The translations under genes were made by a program, and so were the position numbers. This document shows, piece after piece, positions 17,558 through 25,305 of a stretch of DNA of 64,000 nt. Under the pieces are notes generated by a model. It worked only from the letters and a program-made list of their open reading frames with translations. It searched no databases and was not told the origin of the DNA. This DNA is from PFL25 sp046260155. Lineage in GTDB: Bacteria; Chloroflexota; Anaerolineae; Anaerolineales; UBA4823. Numbering within the stretch: the stretch's first letter is position 1; each line of letters begins with the position of its first letter. The stretch lies in the NCBI GenBank assembly GCA_046260155.1, contig JBJYXV010000007.1, positions 1-64,000 on the forward strand. Reading direction: 5' to 3'.

Positions 17558-18361
17558 ATGGCGGATAAAAAAAAGAAACCAAAAAAGATGAAGCGTAAAA
17601 TCTACATGGCTGAGCTTGCCAAGTTGGAAATTGAGCTGGTCAAGCTGCAAGGCTGGATCAAAGAAAAAGGGCTCAAGGTCGCGGTGATCTTTGAAGGACG
17701 CGACTCGGCAGGCAAGGGAGGTGTGATCAAACGCATCACTTACCGGCTAAACCCTCGTGTTGTGCGCGTGGTCGCCTTACCCACACCAACCGAAAAAGAA
17801 AAATCACAGTGGTACTTTCAGCGCTATGTTCCCCACCTACCATCAGCAGGTGAGATGGTGCTTTTCGACCGCAGCTGGTACAACAGGGCAGGAGTTGAAC
17901 GGGTGATGGGTTTTTGCACCGATGAGCAGTACTACGAATTCATGGCAACCGTGAATGGCTTCGAGCTGGCGCTGGTGAGCTCCGGCTTGATGCTGATTAA
18001 GTACTGGTTGGAAATTGATGATGAGGTCCAGGAGGATCGCTTCGAAAAGCGCATCCATGATCTCCGCCGGCGCTGGAAGCTGAGTCCTATGGACCTGGAA
18101 GCGCGCGCCCGCTGGGTGGATTATTCAAAAGCTCGCGATGCCATGCTGCTGCACACTGATACAGCTCACGCTCCATGGTACATTGTGGATGCAAATATAA
18201 AGCGCCATGCGCGTTTGAATACTATCGCCCACCTGCTCAGTAAAATTAAATACGAGGATCTGACACCCCCTCCGATCAAACTACCCCCACGACAGAAAGC
18301 TGGTGATTACCAGCGTCCAGATTTCTCGCAATTTAATTTCGTTCCAGCTAAGTACCCGTAA
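17558..18361 (+). CDS. Polyphosphate kinase 2 family protein
   Basis: A 267-residue PPK2, which transfers phosphate between polyphosphate and nucleotides. Walker A is FEGRDSAGKGGVIKR (about 45-59) and the Walker B region is LFDRSWYNRAGVERVMGF (about 104-121). The lid motif RRRWKLSPMD (about 168-177) follows. The N-terminus is very Lys-rich. Length and layout fit single-domain PPK2; the nucleotide preference cannot be read with certainty. It follows the HAD gene by 27 bases and precedes the wrecked transporter. Confidence 0.92.
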   Translation: MADKKKKPKKMKRKIYMAELAKLEIELVKLQGWIKEKGLKVAVIFEGRDSAGKGGVIKRITYRLNPRVVRVVALPTPTEKEKSQWYFQRYVPHLPSAGEMVLFDRSWYNRAGVERVMGFCTDEQYYEFMATVNGFELALVSSGLMLIKYWLEIDDEVQEDRFEKRIHDLRRRWKLSPMDLEARARWVDYSKARDAMLLHTDTAHAPWYIVDANIKRHARLNTIAHLLSKIKYEDLTPPPIKLPPRQKAGDYQRPDFSQFNFVPAKYP

Positions 18362-18393
18362 GTAAAAACCGATCCAGGAAAGGAGATTGCAAT

Positions 18394-19069
18394 ATGGCTG
18401 AGGAAAAGAAAAGCCTTAAATTCCCTTCAGCATATACTGTCCTGTTCATCCTGATCATTATTGTGGCGATTGCCACCTGGATCGTCCCAGCGGGTCAATA
18501 TGATTTCAATGAAGATGGAGAGCCGATATCTGGCACATACCATCAGGTCGAATCGAATCCGCAGCGCATCATCGCTGATGGGATGATGGCCATCGTCAAT
18601 GGCACTTACGGAATCCAGGCTGAAGACGGTACAATCAGTGTATATAATTTTGGTGAACTATACGGTGCCATCGATGTGGCTTTTTTTGTGCTGATGATCG
18701 GTGGTTTCCTGTCGATCACCATGCAGACCGGCGCGATCGATGCCGGTATCTCCAAGATCACCACCAGCCTGAAAGAGCGCGAGAAGTGGATGATCTCCAT
18801 CCTGATGGTCGTCTTTGCCGCCGATGGAACCACCTCCGGCAGACTTTGCCTCGGTTGACCGCAGCCTGATGGTGACCGCCTTCCAATCCGCCAGCGGCTT
18901 GCTTAACCTGGTCAATCCCACTTTTACAGTGGTGATGGGGGGATTGGTATTAGGTCGGGTTGGTTATGACAAGTGGTGGAAATTTACCTGGCCTTTGCTG
19001 TTCATCCTCCTGCTGCTGTATGCTAGCGTGCTCACCATAGGCGTGTTCTTTCCGGGACAAGTCTTCTGA
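18394..19069 (+). pseudogene. Internally deleted, frameshifted ArcD/YfcC-type transporter
   Basis: The first 154-codon frame (18394-18858) begins like a YfcC/ArcD-family amino-acid or C4-dicarboxylate carrier: helix at about 12-31 ending WIVPAGQYDF, a second helix in VAFFVLMIGGFLSI, and the start of a third ending VVFAADGTTSG. The frame then runs into a stop. A second frame (from about 18835 to 19069) gives only the family's C-terminal end: SLMVTAFQSASGLLNLVNPT and a last helix. Family members are usually around 450-500 residues, so about 250 or more central residues are missing and the two pieces are out of frame. A ribosome site (AAGGAG) is intact. Next to a catabolic-type ornithine carbamoyltransferase, an arginine/ornithine antiporter is the likeliest original identity. 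Confidence 0.75.
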
Positions 19070-19101
19070 AATTACCTACTAAAAAAAACGGAGAAACTAG
19101 A

Positions 19102-20103
19102 ATGGCATTTAATTTACGCAATCGGAATTTTGTCAAGCTGCTTGACTTCACCCCGGGTGAAATCAAGTTCCTGCTCAAGTTATCTTCCGATCTCAAAGCT
19201 GCCAAGTACGGCGGCTTCGAGACACCCAAACTGATCGGCAAAAACATCGCCTTGATCTTCGAAAAATCATCCACCCGTACGCGCACATCCTTTGAGGTAG
19301 CTGCCTACGACCAGGGTGCTCATGTCACCTACCTGGGTCCCAGTGGCTCGCAGATCGGCCATAAAGAAACCATGAAAGACACCGCCCGCGTCCTGGGACG
19401 CACCTATGATGGTATCGAGTACCGCGGTTTTGCCCAGGAGACGGTTGAAACCCTGGCAAAATATGCCGGGGTACCTGTCTGGAACGGATTGACAGATATG
19501 TTCCACCCGACCCAGATCCTGGCTGATGTACTGACCATGACCGAACACAGTTACAAGGACCTACCCGAAATTGCTTACACGTTCATGGGTGATGCCCGCA
19601 ACAATATGGGCAACTCGCTGATGGTGGGTGGCTGCAAGCTGGGTATGGATGTACGCCTGTGTGGTCCAAAATCTAACTGGCCGGAAGAAAACCTGGTGGA
19701 TACCTGCCATGCGATCGCGGCCGAGACCGGCGCCCGGCTGACCATCACCGATGATGTGGCTGAAGGTGTCAAAGGTGTTGATTACCTGTACACCGATGTC
19801 TGGGTATCCATGGGTGAACCCGATTCGGTTTGGGAGGACCGGGTCAAGCTGCTGAAACCCTACCAGGTGAACGCAAAAGCCGTGGAATTGACCGGCAACC
19901 CGAAGGTTAAATTCCTTCATTGCCTGCCTGCTTTCCATAATCGGGATACCAAGATCGGTGAAGAAATTTACCAAAAATTTGGTCTGGAAAGCATGGAAGT
20001 GACCGAAGAGGTCTTTGAATCGGAAGCCTCGATTGTTTTTGACGAAGCTGAAAATCGCATGCACACCATCAAGGCTATTATGGTAGCCACCCTTGGAGAT
20101 TGA
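19102..20103 (+). CDS. arcB: Ornithine carbamoyltransferase, catabolic (ArcB) type
   Basis: A 333-residue OTCase that interconverts ornithine plus carbamoyl phosphate with citrulline plus phosphate. The carbamoyl phosphate site is EKSSTRTRTSFEVAA (about 54-68), with FHPTQILADVLTM (about 134-146) and the ornithine/catalytic FLHCLPAFHNRDT (about 270-282). Its length and the segment GAHVTYLGPSGSQIGHKE resemble catabolic ArcB more than the shorter biosynthetic ArgF. It lies 32 bases after the broken transporter. No arcA or arcC is in the window, so a biosynthetic role cannot be excluded. Confidence 0.9.
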   Translation: MAFNLRNRNFVKLLDFTPGEIKFLLKLSSDLKAAKYGGFETPKLIGKNIALIFEKSSTRTRTSFEVAAYDQGAHVTYLGPSGSQIGHKETMKDTARVLGRTYDGIEYRGFAQETVETLAKYAGVPVWNGLTDMFHPTQILADVLTMTEHSYKDLPEIAYTFMGDARNNMGNSLMVGGCKLGMDVRLCGPKSNWPEENLVDTCHAIAAETGARLTITDDVAEGVKGVDYLYTDVWVSMGEPDSVWEDRVKLLKPYQVNAKAVELTGNPKVKFLHCLPAFHNRDTKIGEEIYQKFGLESMEVTEEVFESEASIVFDEAENRMHTIKAIMVATLGD

Positions 20104-20137
20104 ACCATGTTTGAAATCCTCCCGAAATCACTGAAAG

Positions 20138-20443
20138 TTGCGTTGGTTTCAAAATTCGCGGTATCGAAGACACCGGCACCATCACCTCGCCATTGTTTCC
20201 AGGGAACAGTTGCGGGGTATCCAAATCAGCCACTCTCGAGATTGCCACGATGGCTTTTTTGCCATTCTGCATTTTCAATCAGATCAAGGTAATTCTCGCT
20301 TTTGGATATGCCTTGGAGGATTCCCGATCAAGCGGCTGTTCCCAGATGAGGAATATCCCGCGCCTTCCAAAGAATCCAACCTCTACGGCATTGGCGGTCA
20401 GCGAATCGAACCGACCGAACTTGAAATTACCATCACCGGTTGA
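20138..20443 (+). pseudogene. Possible decayed reading frame in a 490-base gap
   Basis: Between arcB and the exporter (20104-20594) there is no convincing gene. An open frame of 101 codons lacks a ribosome site, and its first half is unusually rich in His and Arg, unlike a real protein. Its last part (about RLFPDEEYPAPSKESNLYG onward) looks more protein-like. I could not assign a family. It may be the remnant of another gene from the same damaged locus, or a chance frame. Confidence 0.25.
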
Positions 20444-20594
20444 ATGTATCCCACGTGATTTCCTACCAGATTGCCTCGTATTTATTCTCTGAATCCAAGA
20501 GCAATAACTTAATGCCTACAAACAGCTTTCAATGATTAGACGTTAGTAAAAATTTTATTCGGCATGCTCATTAAAAATTTTTTTGAGGAAAAAA

Positions 20595-22379
20595 ATGATT
20601 AAGTCACTCACACGTACCTTTGGGTTGTATAGAAAATACCGTGCCAGATTGATCATCTCACAAGTCCTGGTCTTGTTCTCGGCTACTGCCACAATCGGTG
20701 TCGCATCACTCAACCAGCTGCTGATCAACCTGGGCATCGAAACCGGGAATTTCGAAGCCATCCTCAGGATAGGTTTCTGGATGCTGATCCTATCTATCAT
20801 TTCGGGACTATGCCTGGCGGGAACTGCTTATCTGGCGGTTTTCTTCTCTCAAGGGACTGGCTACTATATCCGCTCCCTACTGTATAAGAAAATCCAGACA
20901 TTTTCATTTGGGAATTTCGATCTTTTTCCCACCAGCGATATGCTAGTGCGCCTAAATGCGGACGTGGTCAACGTTCAGAATGCGCTCCTGTATATGACGA
21001 TGCTTGTTTTATATGCACCGTTCATGTTGTTGGTAACATATGTGTTAACTATTCTTAACACACCTTCACTGATCTGGGTTCTGGTTCTGGTGACCGTGGT
21101 GGTATTGGGTTTGATGGCATTAATGATTCCCCAGGTTTTTCGTGCCTACGATGATCGCCAACATAGATTGGACGACCTCAACCGCACCATGCAGGAAAAC
21201 CTGGCAGGTGTGCGAGTAGTAAAAGCTTTTGTGCGCGAGGATTATGAAATCCAGCGTTTTGCACAACGTGCAGACAACTTACGCCATCCAGCTTATGCTG
21301 CGGCTGTGCGGGTGGGCTTCCTAGCGCCTATGCTGACGGGGATCGCACAATTGGGAATTATTTTCTCTCTCTGGGTAGGAGGGCAAGATGTGCTCAATAG
21401 TACGGGTATAAACATCGGTGAACTGGTTACCTTCACCCAGTATCTCTCTCTGGTTGTCGCGCCCCTGGCAATGCTGGCGATCGTCTTTCCTTTCATGCTG
21501 CGAGGTGATGCCTCCGCTGAGCGAATCTTCGAGGTATATGATGAGGAACCAATGATACAGGACAAGGAAACTGCCCAGTCGGTCGATATCCAGGCAGCCG
21601 GCGGACGGATCGTCTTTGACAATGTTACCTTTGCTTTCCGCAGACCAGATGGAAAACTCGACCCACCAGCCTTGAAGAACATCAATCTGAACATCGAACC
21701 AGGAGAACAGGTAGGATTTCTGGGTGCAACTGGGGCTGGAAAAACAGCTCTTGTGAACCTGATCCCGCGCTTCTATGATGTTACTGAAGGTAGCATCACG
21801 ATTGATGGGGTGGACGTACGCGAAATCCCGCAGGACAAACTGCGACAGATCGTCGGTATTGCCCTCCAGGAAGCACTTCTCTTCCAGGGAGACGTCCGCT
21901 TCAACTTAAAATTCGGTAACCCCACGGTAGATGACGACGTGATGATCGAGGCTTCAAGAGCAGCCGATGCTCACGGCTTCATCCTGAATCTGCCGGAGCA
22001 GTGGGAAGCCTCGGTCTCCAGGCGTGGTTACAATTTCTCTGGTGGCCAACGCCAGCGGCTCTCCATGACTCGTGCCCTCACTGCGCAACCCAGGGTGCTG
22101 ATCCTCGACGACAGCACCAGTGCTTTGGATGCATCCACCGAAGGACGTGTTCAGGAAGCAATTCCAGGGTTTACAAACAACATTACCACCCTGTATGTTG
22201 CCCAACGCATCAGCGCAGTCATTGACCTCGACAAAATTGTATTGCTGGAAAATGGCGAAATAGTTGCCATTGGCTCCCACGAAGAATTGCTCGCCAGCAG
22301 TCCTCTCTACCAGGAGATTTACGAATCACAATTAGGCAGCGGGATCACCGCTGGATTGGAAGTGGAGGTGGCAAAATGA
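20595..22379 (+). CDS. ABC exporter half A, degenerate ATP site
   Basis: A 594-residue ABC half-transporter: six-helix membrane domain (about 1-310), then ATPase domain (about 340-580). Walker A is GATGAGKTALV, signature FSGGQRQRLS and Walker B VLILDDSTSALD. The catalytic Glu after Walker B is Asp, and the H-loop His is Gln (VAQRIS). These changes match the degenerate subunit of heterodimeric exporters of the TM287/288, BmrCD and LmrCD kind. The ATG at 20595 is chosen for its TTGAGGAAAAAA ribosome site. It overlaps the partner gene by four bases. Likely substrate: drugs or lipids, not determined. Confidence 0.92.
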   Translation: MIKSLTRTFGLYRKYRARLIISQVLVLFSATATIGVASLNQLLINLGIETGNFEAILRIGFWMLILSIISGLCLAGTAYLAVFFSQGTGYYIRSLLYKKIQTFSFGNFDLFPTSDMLVRLNADVVNVQNALLYMTMLVLYAPFMLLVTYVLTILNTPSLIWVLVLVTVVVLGLMALMIPQVFRAYDDRQHRLDDLNRTMQENLAGVRVVKAFVREDYEIQRFAQRADNLRHPAYAAAVRVGFLAPMLTGIAQLGIIFSLWVGGQDVLNSTGINIGELVTFTQYLSLVVAPLAMLAIVFPFMLRGDASAERIFEVYDEEPMIQDKETAQSVDIQAAGGRIVFDNVTFAFRRPDGKLDPPALKNINLNIEPGEQVGFLGATGAGKTALVNLIPRFYDVTEGSITIDGVDVREIPQDKLRQIVGIALQEALLFQGDVRFNLKFGNPTVDDDVMIEASRAADAHGFILNLPEQWEASVSRRGYNFSGGQRQRLSMTRALTAQPRVLILDDSTSALDASTEGRVQEAIPGFTNNITTLYVAQRISAVIDLDKIVLLENGEIVAIGSHEELLASSPLYQEIYESQLGSGITAGLEVEVAK

Positions 22380-24238
22380 CTACTGCAGCCTTAGATAAAA
22401 AGACGACCGAGCAGGCGAATAAGAATTCACGGGATATTATCGAAAAACCGAATGATACCCTCCAGATCATCTCCATGCTGTTGAATTATATGGCTGGTGG
22501 GGAAAAACGCGCCAAGTTTACGCTGGCGGTAATTGTCCGCATAATCGCGCTGCTTGGATTAATATCACTGCCTTTCTTGACCGGCCAAGCGATCAATGTG
22601 CTTCAAAATCCGGGTGGGACGATTGCTGAGCTGCAGGGCTGGGTGATCTATGCCTTGATCGCTGGTGGGGTATTCCTGGTGATGACTCTTTTCGCAGAGC
22701 AAATGTTCGCAGATTTAGCCACCCAAGGTTTACAGGGATTACAGACCCACCTGTTTTCTCATATGCAAACTCTCTCCTTGAATTTTTTCGATCGCCAACC
22801 CATTGGGGAATTACTCAGCCGCATAACTAACGATACCGAGGTGGTCTCCCTCTTCTATGAGCAAGCGGTTGGTCCCATTATCCGGGCTTCGATTACCATT
22901 ATCCTAGCTTTCTTAATCATGGTAGCGATTGATTGGCGCCTGACCATCGTGGCGCTGCTGATCGTACCCGCGATCTTGATCTTGACCAATGTGGTTGAAC
23001 GCATTTCTACTCCCGCTTTCGCCAAGCTGCAGGAAGATTTAGGTACATTGAGCGGCTTCCAGGAGGAGTCACTTTCCGGTCACAAAGTGATCATCAGCAA
23101 ACGCCAGCAGGATTGGGCTGACGAAAAAAACGATGCCCTGGCAACAAACCTGTACGAGGTGGGCAGCAAAGCCTTTTTTACCTCCCTGCTCCAATATCCA
23201 TTGACCCAATCTCTGGCCAGTATACAAATTGTGTTGGTGTTGATCGTCGGAGCCTTCATGGTTGTCAGTGGTGAAATGCTTTTAGGTACAGTGATCGCCT
23301 TTGCAGGTTATTCAGCTCTATTGACGCGTCCCCTTTCCGAGATCGCCAACCTCACCAGTACGACCCTAAACGCGGTTGCGGGTGGCAGGCGCGTATTCAG
23401 CGTGATTGTTGAACAACCCACCGTCAAGGATTTACCGGATGCCAATGAATATGAATTTAAAGGTGGTCGAATAGAGTGCACCGATGTTGATTTTAGTTAT
23501 GTCCCTGGACGTAAGATCCTGCGTCAAAATACTTTCAACGTGGAGCCAGGTGAAGCTATTGGCATTTGCGGACCCACTGGCGCCGGTAAGAGCACCCTGA
23601 TCAATATCCTCACTCGCTACTATGATATTGACAGCGGGACCATTTTGATCGATGGTCAAGATTTATCGAGTTTGACACAGGAGAGTCTGCGCAAACAAAT
23701 CGGCGTTGTACTTCAGGAAGCTTTCCTGTTTTCGGATACCGTCATGAATAACCTGAAATATGCCCGGGAGGGTGCCACTGATGAAGAATGCATTGCAGCC
23801 GCCAAGGAAGCCAACGCCCACTCGTTCATCATGAACCTGCCCCAGGGTTACGATACGATGCTGACAGAACGAGGCGCAAACCTGAGCCAAGGTCAGCGCC
23901 AGATGATCACCATCGCCCGTGCCATGGTCGCCCAACCCAAGATAATGATCCTGGACGAAGCCACCAGTAATGTAGATACCAGGACCGAAAAGTTAATCCA
24001 GGATGGTCTGCGCAAGTTGATGGGCGGCAAGACCAGCTTCTCCATCGCTCACCGCCTGGCAACCATCCGCGACTCTGCCAAGATCATGGTGCTCAACGGC
24101 GGTGAGATCGTAGAATATGCATCCCATGACGAGCTGATGGCTGACAAAGGTTTTTACTATGCGCTCTATATGAGCCAGTTCAAGGGAAAAGCGCCTGCTG
24201 GCACAGAAGCATCGAATGTAGATTTTGTCAGCACCTAA
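22376..24238 (+). CDS. ABC exporter half B, canonical catalytic site
   Basis: A 620-residue ABC half-transporter that starts inside the stop of half A (ATGA). The N-terminal 40 residues are hydrophilic, then six helices, then the ATPase domain with Walker A GPTGAGKSTLI, signature LSQGQRQM and Walker B IMILDEATSNVD. The catalytic Glu and the H-loop His (IAHRLA) are intact. Its signature has Gln where LSGGQ has Gly, which would fall at the degenerate site formed with half A. The two genes therefore encode one asymmetric exporter. Confidence 0.94.
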   Translation: MTTAALDKKTTEQANKNSRDIIEKPNDTLQIISMLLNYMAGGEKRAKFTLAVIVRIIALLGLISLPFLTGQAINVLQNPGGTIAELQGWVIYALIAGGVFLVMTLFAEQMFADLATQGLQGLQTHLFSHMQTLSLNFFDRQPIGELLSRITNDTEVVSLFYEQAVGPIIRASITIILAFLIMVAIDWRLTIVALLIVPAILILTNVVERISTPAFAKLQEDLGTLSGFQEESLSGHKVIISKRQQDWADEKNDALATNLYEVGSKAFFTSLLQYPLTQSLASIQIVLVLIVGAFMVVSGEMLLGTVIAFAGYSALLTRPLSEIANLTSTTLNAVAGGRRVFSVIVEQPTVKDLPDANEYEFKGGRIECTDVDFSYVPGRKILRQNTFNVEPGEAIGICGPTGAGKSTLINILTRYYDIDSGTILIDGQDLSSLTQESLRKQIGVVLQEAFLFSDTVMNNLKYAREGATDEECIAAAKEANAHSFIMNLPQGYDTMLTERGANLSQGQRQMITIARAMVAQPKIMILDEATSNVDTRTEKLIQDGLRKLMGGKTSFSIAHRLATIRDSAKIMVLNGGEIVEYASHDELMADKGFYYALYMSQFKGKAPAGTEASNVDFVST

Positions 24239-24278
24239 ACACATATTTTACCGGCAGCTATACATTACTCAGCAGGTG

Positions 24279-24310
24279 CTGTCCGCGGACAGTACCACCT
24301 GGTATATAAT
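24279..24310 (+). promoter_or_regulatory. Perfect 14-base palindrome overlapping a promoter
   Basis: CTGTCCGCGGACAG (24279-24292) is a perfect palindrome. It covers the place of the -35 box for the TATAAT at 24305-24310. This is the typical position for a repressor operator. The gene controlled is the HTH protein at 24341, which may regulate itself. The ribosome site AGGAGG follows at about 24330. Confidence 0.6.
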
Positions 24311-24340
24311 TCTTACAAAGATTATCAGCAGGAGGAAACT

Positions 24341-24775
24341 ATGTCGAGCCAAAATGATATCGTGCAGGATGGCAAACTACTCTCACATCAGGAAAGAATT
24401 GCTTTTAAGATGATCGCAAGTGGAAATGATCTGCACGGCAAGCGGGCGATTGCACTGCTGGCTGTCGATGAAGGAGCTACCCAATCTGAAGCTGCCCGGC
24501 GAGCCGGATTATCTGTGGGGCAGGTCAGATATTGGCTCGCAAAATTTCGCCAGGTGCGCATGGAAATTTTCCCTGAGCAGATCTTGGAAGCAAACCAATC
24601 TAGACCCGAAGATGAGATAGATGCCTCGCTGACCGCAGATAAGTCTGGAAAACCTCAGAAAAAGAAGAAAAAACAAAAATCTTTAAAGAAAGCAAAAACT
24701 GGCAAAGGAAAGAAATCCAAGAACAAGAAAAATAAGCAGAAAGGTAAAGACAAGAAAAATAAAACAAAGAAATAA
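24341..24775 (+). CDS. Helix-turn-helix protein with a lysine-rich tail
   Basis: A 144-residue protein in two parts. Residues about 10-80 form an alpha-helical DNA-binding region with a helix-turn-helix around EGATQSEAARRAGLSVGQVR, resembling homeodomain-like/transposase-type HTH. Residues about 105-144 are almost only Lys with Gln, Asn, Gly and Ser, like a histone tail or nucleoid protein. The ATG follows CAGGAGGAAACT. The promoter carries a palindrome that could be its own operator. A nucleoid or nucleic-acid compaction role is an inference; no family name can be given. Confidence 0.75.
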   Translation: MSSQNDIVQDGKLLSHQERIAFKMIASGNDLHGKRAIALLAVDEGATQSEAARRAGLSVGQVRYWLAKFRQVRMEIFPEQILEANQSRPEDEIDASLTADKSGKPQKKKKKQKSLKKAKTGKGKKSKNKKNKQKGKDKKNKTKK

Positions 24776-24822
24776 AGTAAGGCCTGGCAATTAGAGATAC
24801 TTCGATTGTCCCTGAAATGAAC

Positions 24823-24855
24823 AAAAATATCCCGTATCATCAACGGGATATTTTT
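24823..24855. terminator. Bidirectional terminator between convergent genes
   Basis: AAAAATATCCCGT (24823-24835) pairs with ACGGGATATTTTT (24843-24855) around a seven-base loop. A T run follows on the plus strand and an equivalent one on the minus strand. It can end both the HTH gene and the STAS gene. Confidence 0.85.
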
Positions 24856-24879
24856 CATTAATCTATAAATGCTGGGGAT

Positions 24880-25239
24880 TCAATCCAGCAGGCCTTCGGC
24901 TTCAAGCGCTTCTTGCTCTGTATCATAGATATGTATGGCTTCATTTAGTTTGGTGAGCTCAAAGATCTGCCGGAAATGATCACTGAGTTCAACCGCGACC
25001 AGGTGCTTACCCTGCCGTCCCAGGCGAATCAGGGAGGTGACGAGAAGGCCTATCCCGCTGCTGTTCATGTAGCTCAGATCCTGAAAGTTCAACACTATAT
25101 AGCTGATCAGGTCAGTATTGGCTTGGTCGATAGCCATTTTCAACTCATCCTCAGCGAAGGAGGTTAACTCTCCCCCGATATCGATTGCAGCGGTCTGTTC
25201 GTTTATACTGCGGACTGAAATTGTGACCTCGGTGCGCAT
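24880..25239 (-). CDS. Anti-sigma factor antagonist (STAS domain)
   Basis: A 119-residue STAS protein of the SpoIIAA/RsbV type. The phosphorylatable Ser lies in YMNSSGIGLLVTSL (about 57-70), matching the conserved site. Such proteins bind an anti-sigma kinase when dephosphorylated and free a sigma factor or other client. The upstream gene on the same strand, 66 bases away, encodes the phosphatase expected to remove that phosphate. No HATPase anti-sigma kinase is seen in the window. Confidence 0.9.
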   Translation of the reverse strand: MRTEVTISVRSINEQTAAIDIGGELTSFAEDELKMAIDQANTDLISYIVLNFQDLSYMNSSGIGLLVTSLIRLGRQGKHLVAVELSDHFRQIFELTKLNEAIHIYDTEQEALEAEGLLD

Positions 25240-25305
25240 TAGTTCATCTCCTGCGGTGTCTATTTTAAGTAGTCATTGTTTCTTTGATGCGGTCCCTGGA
25301 ATAAA

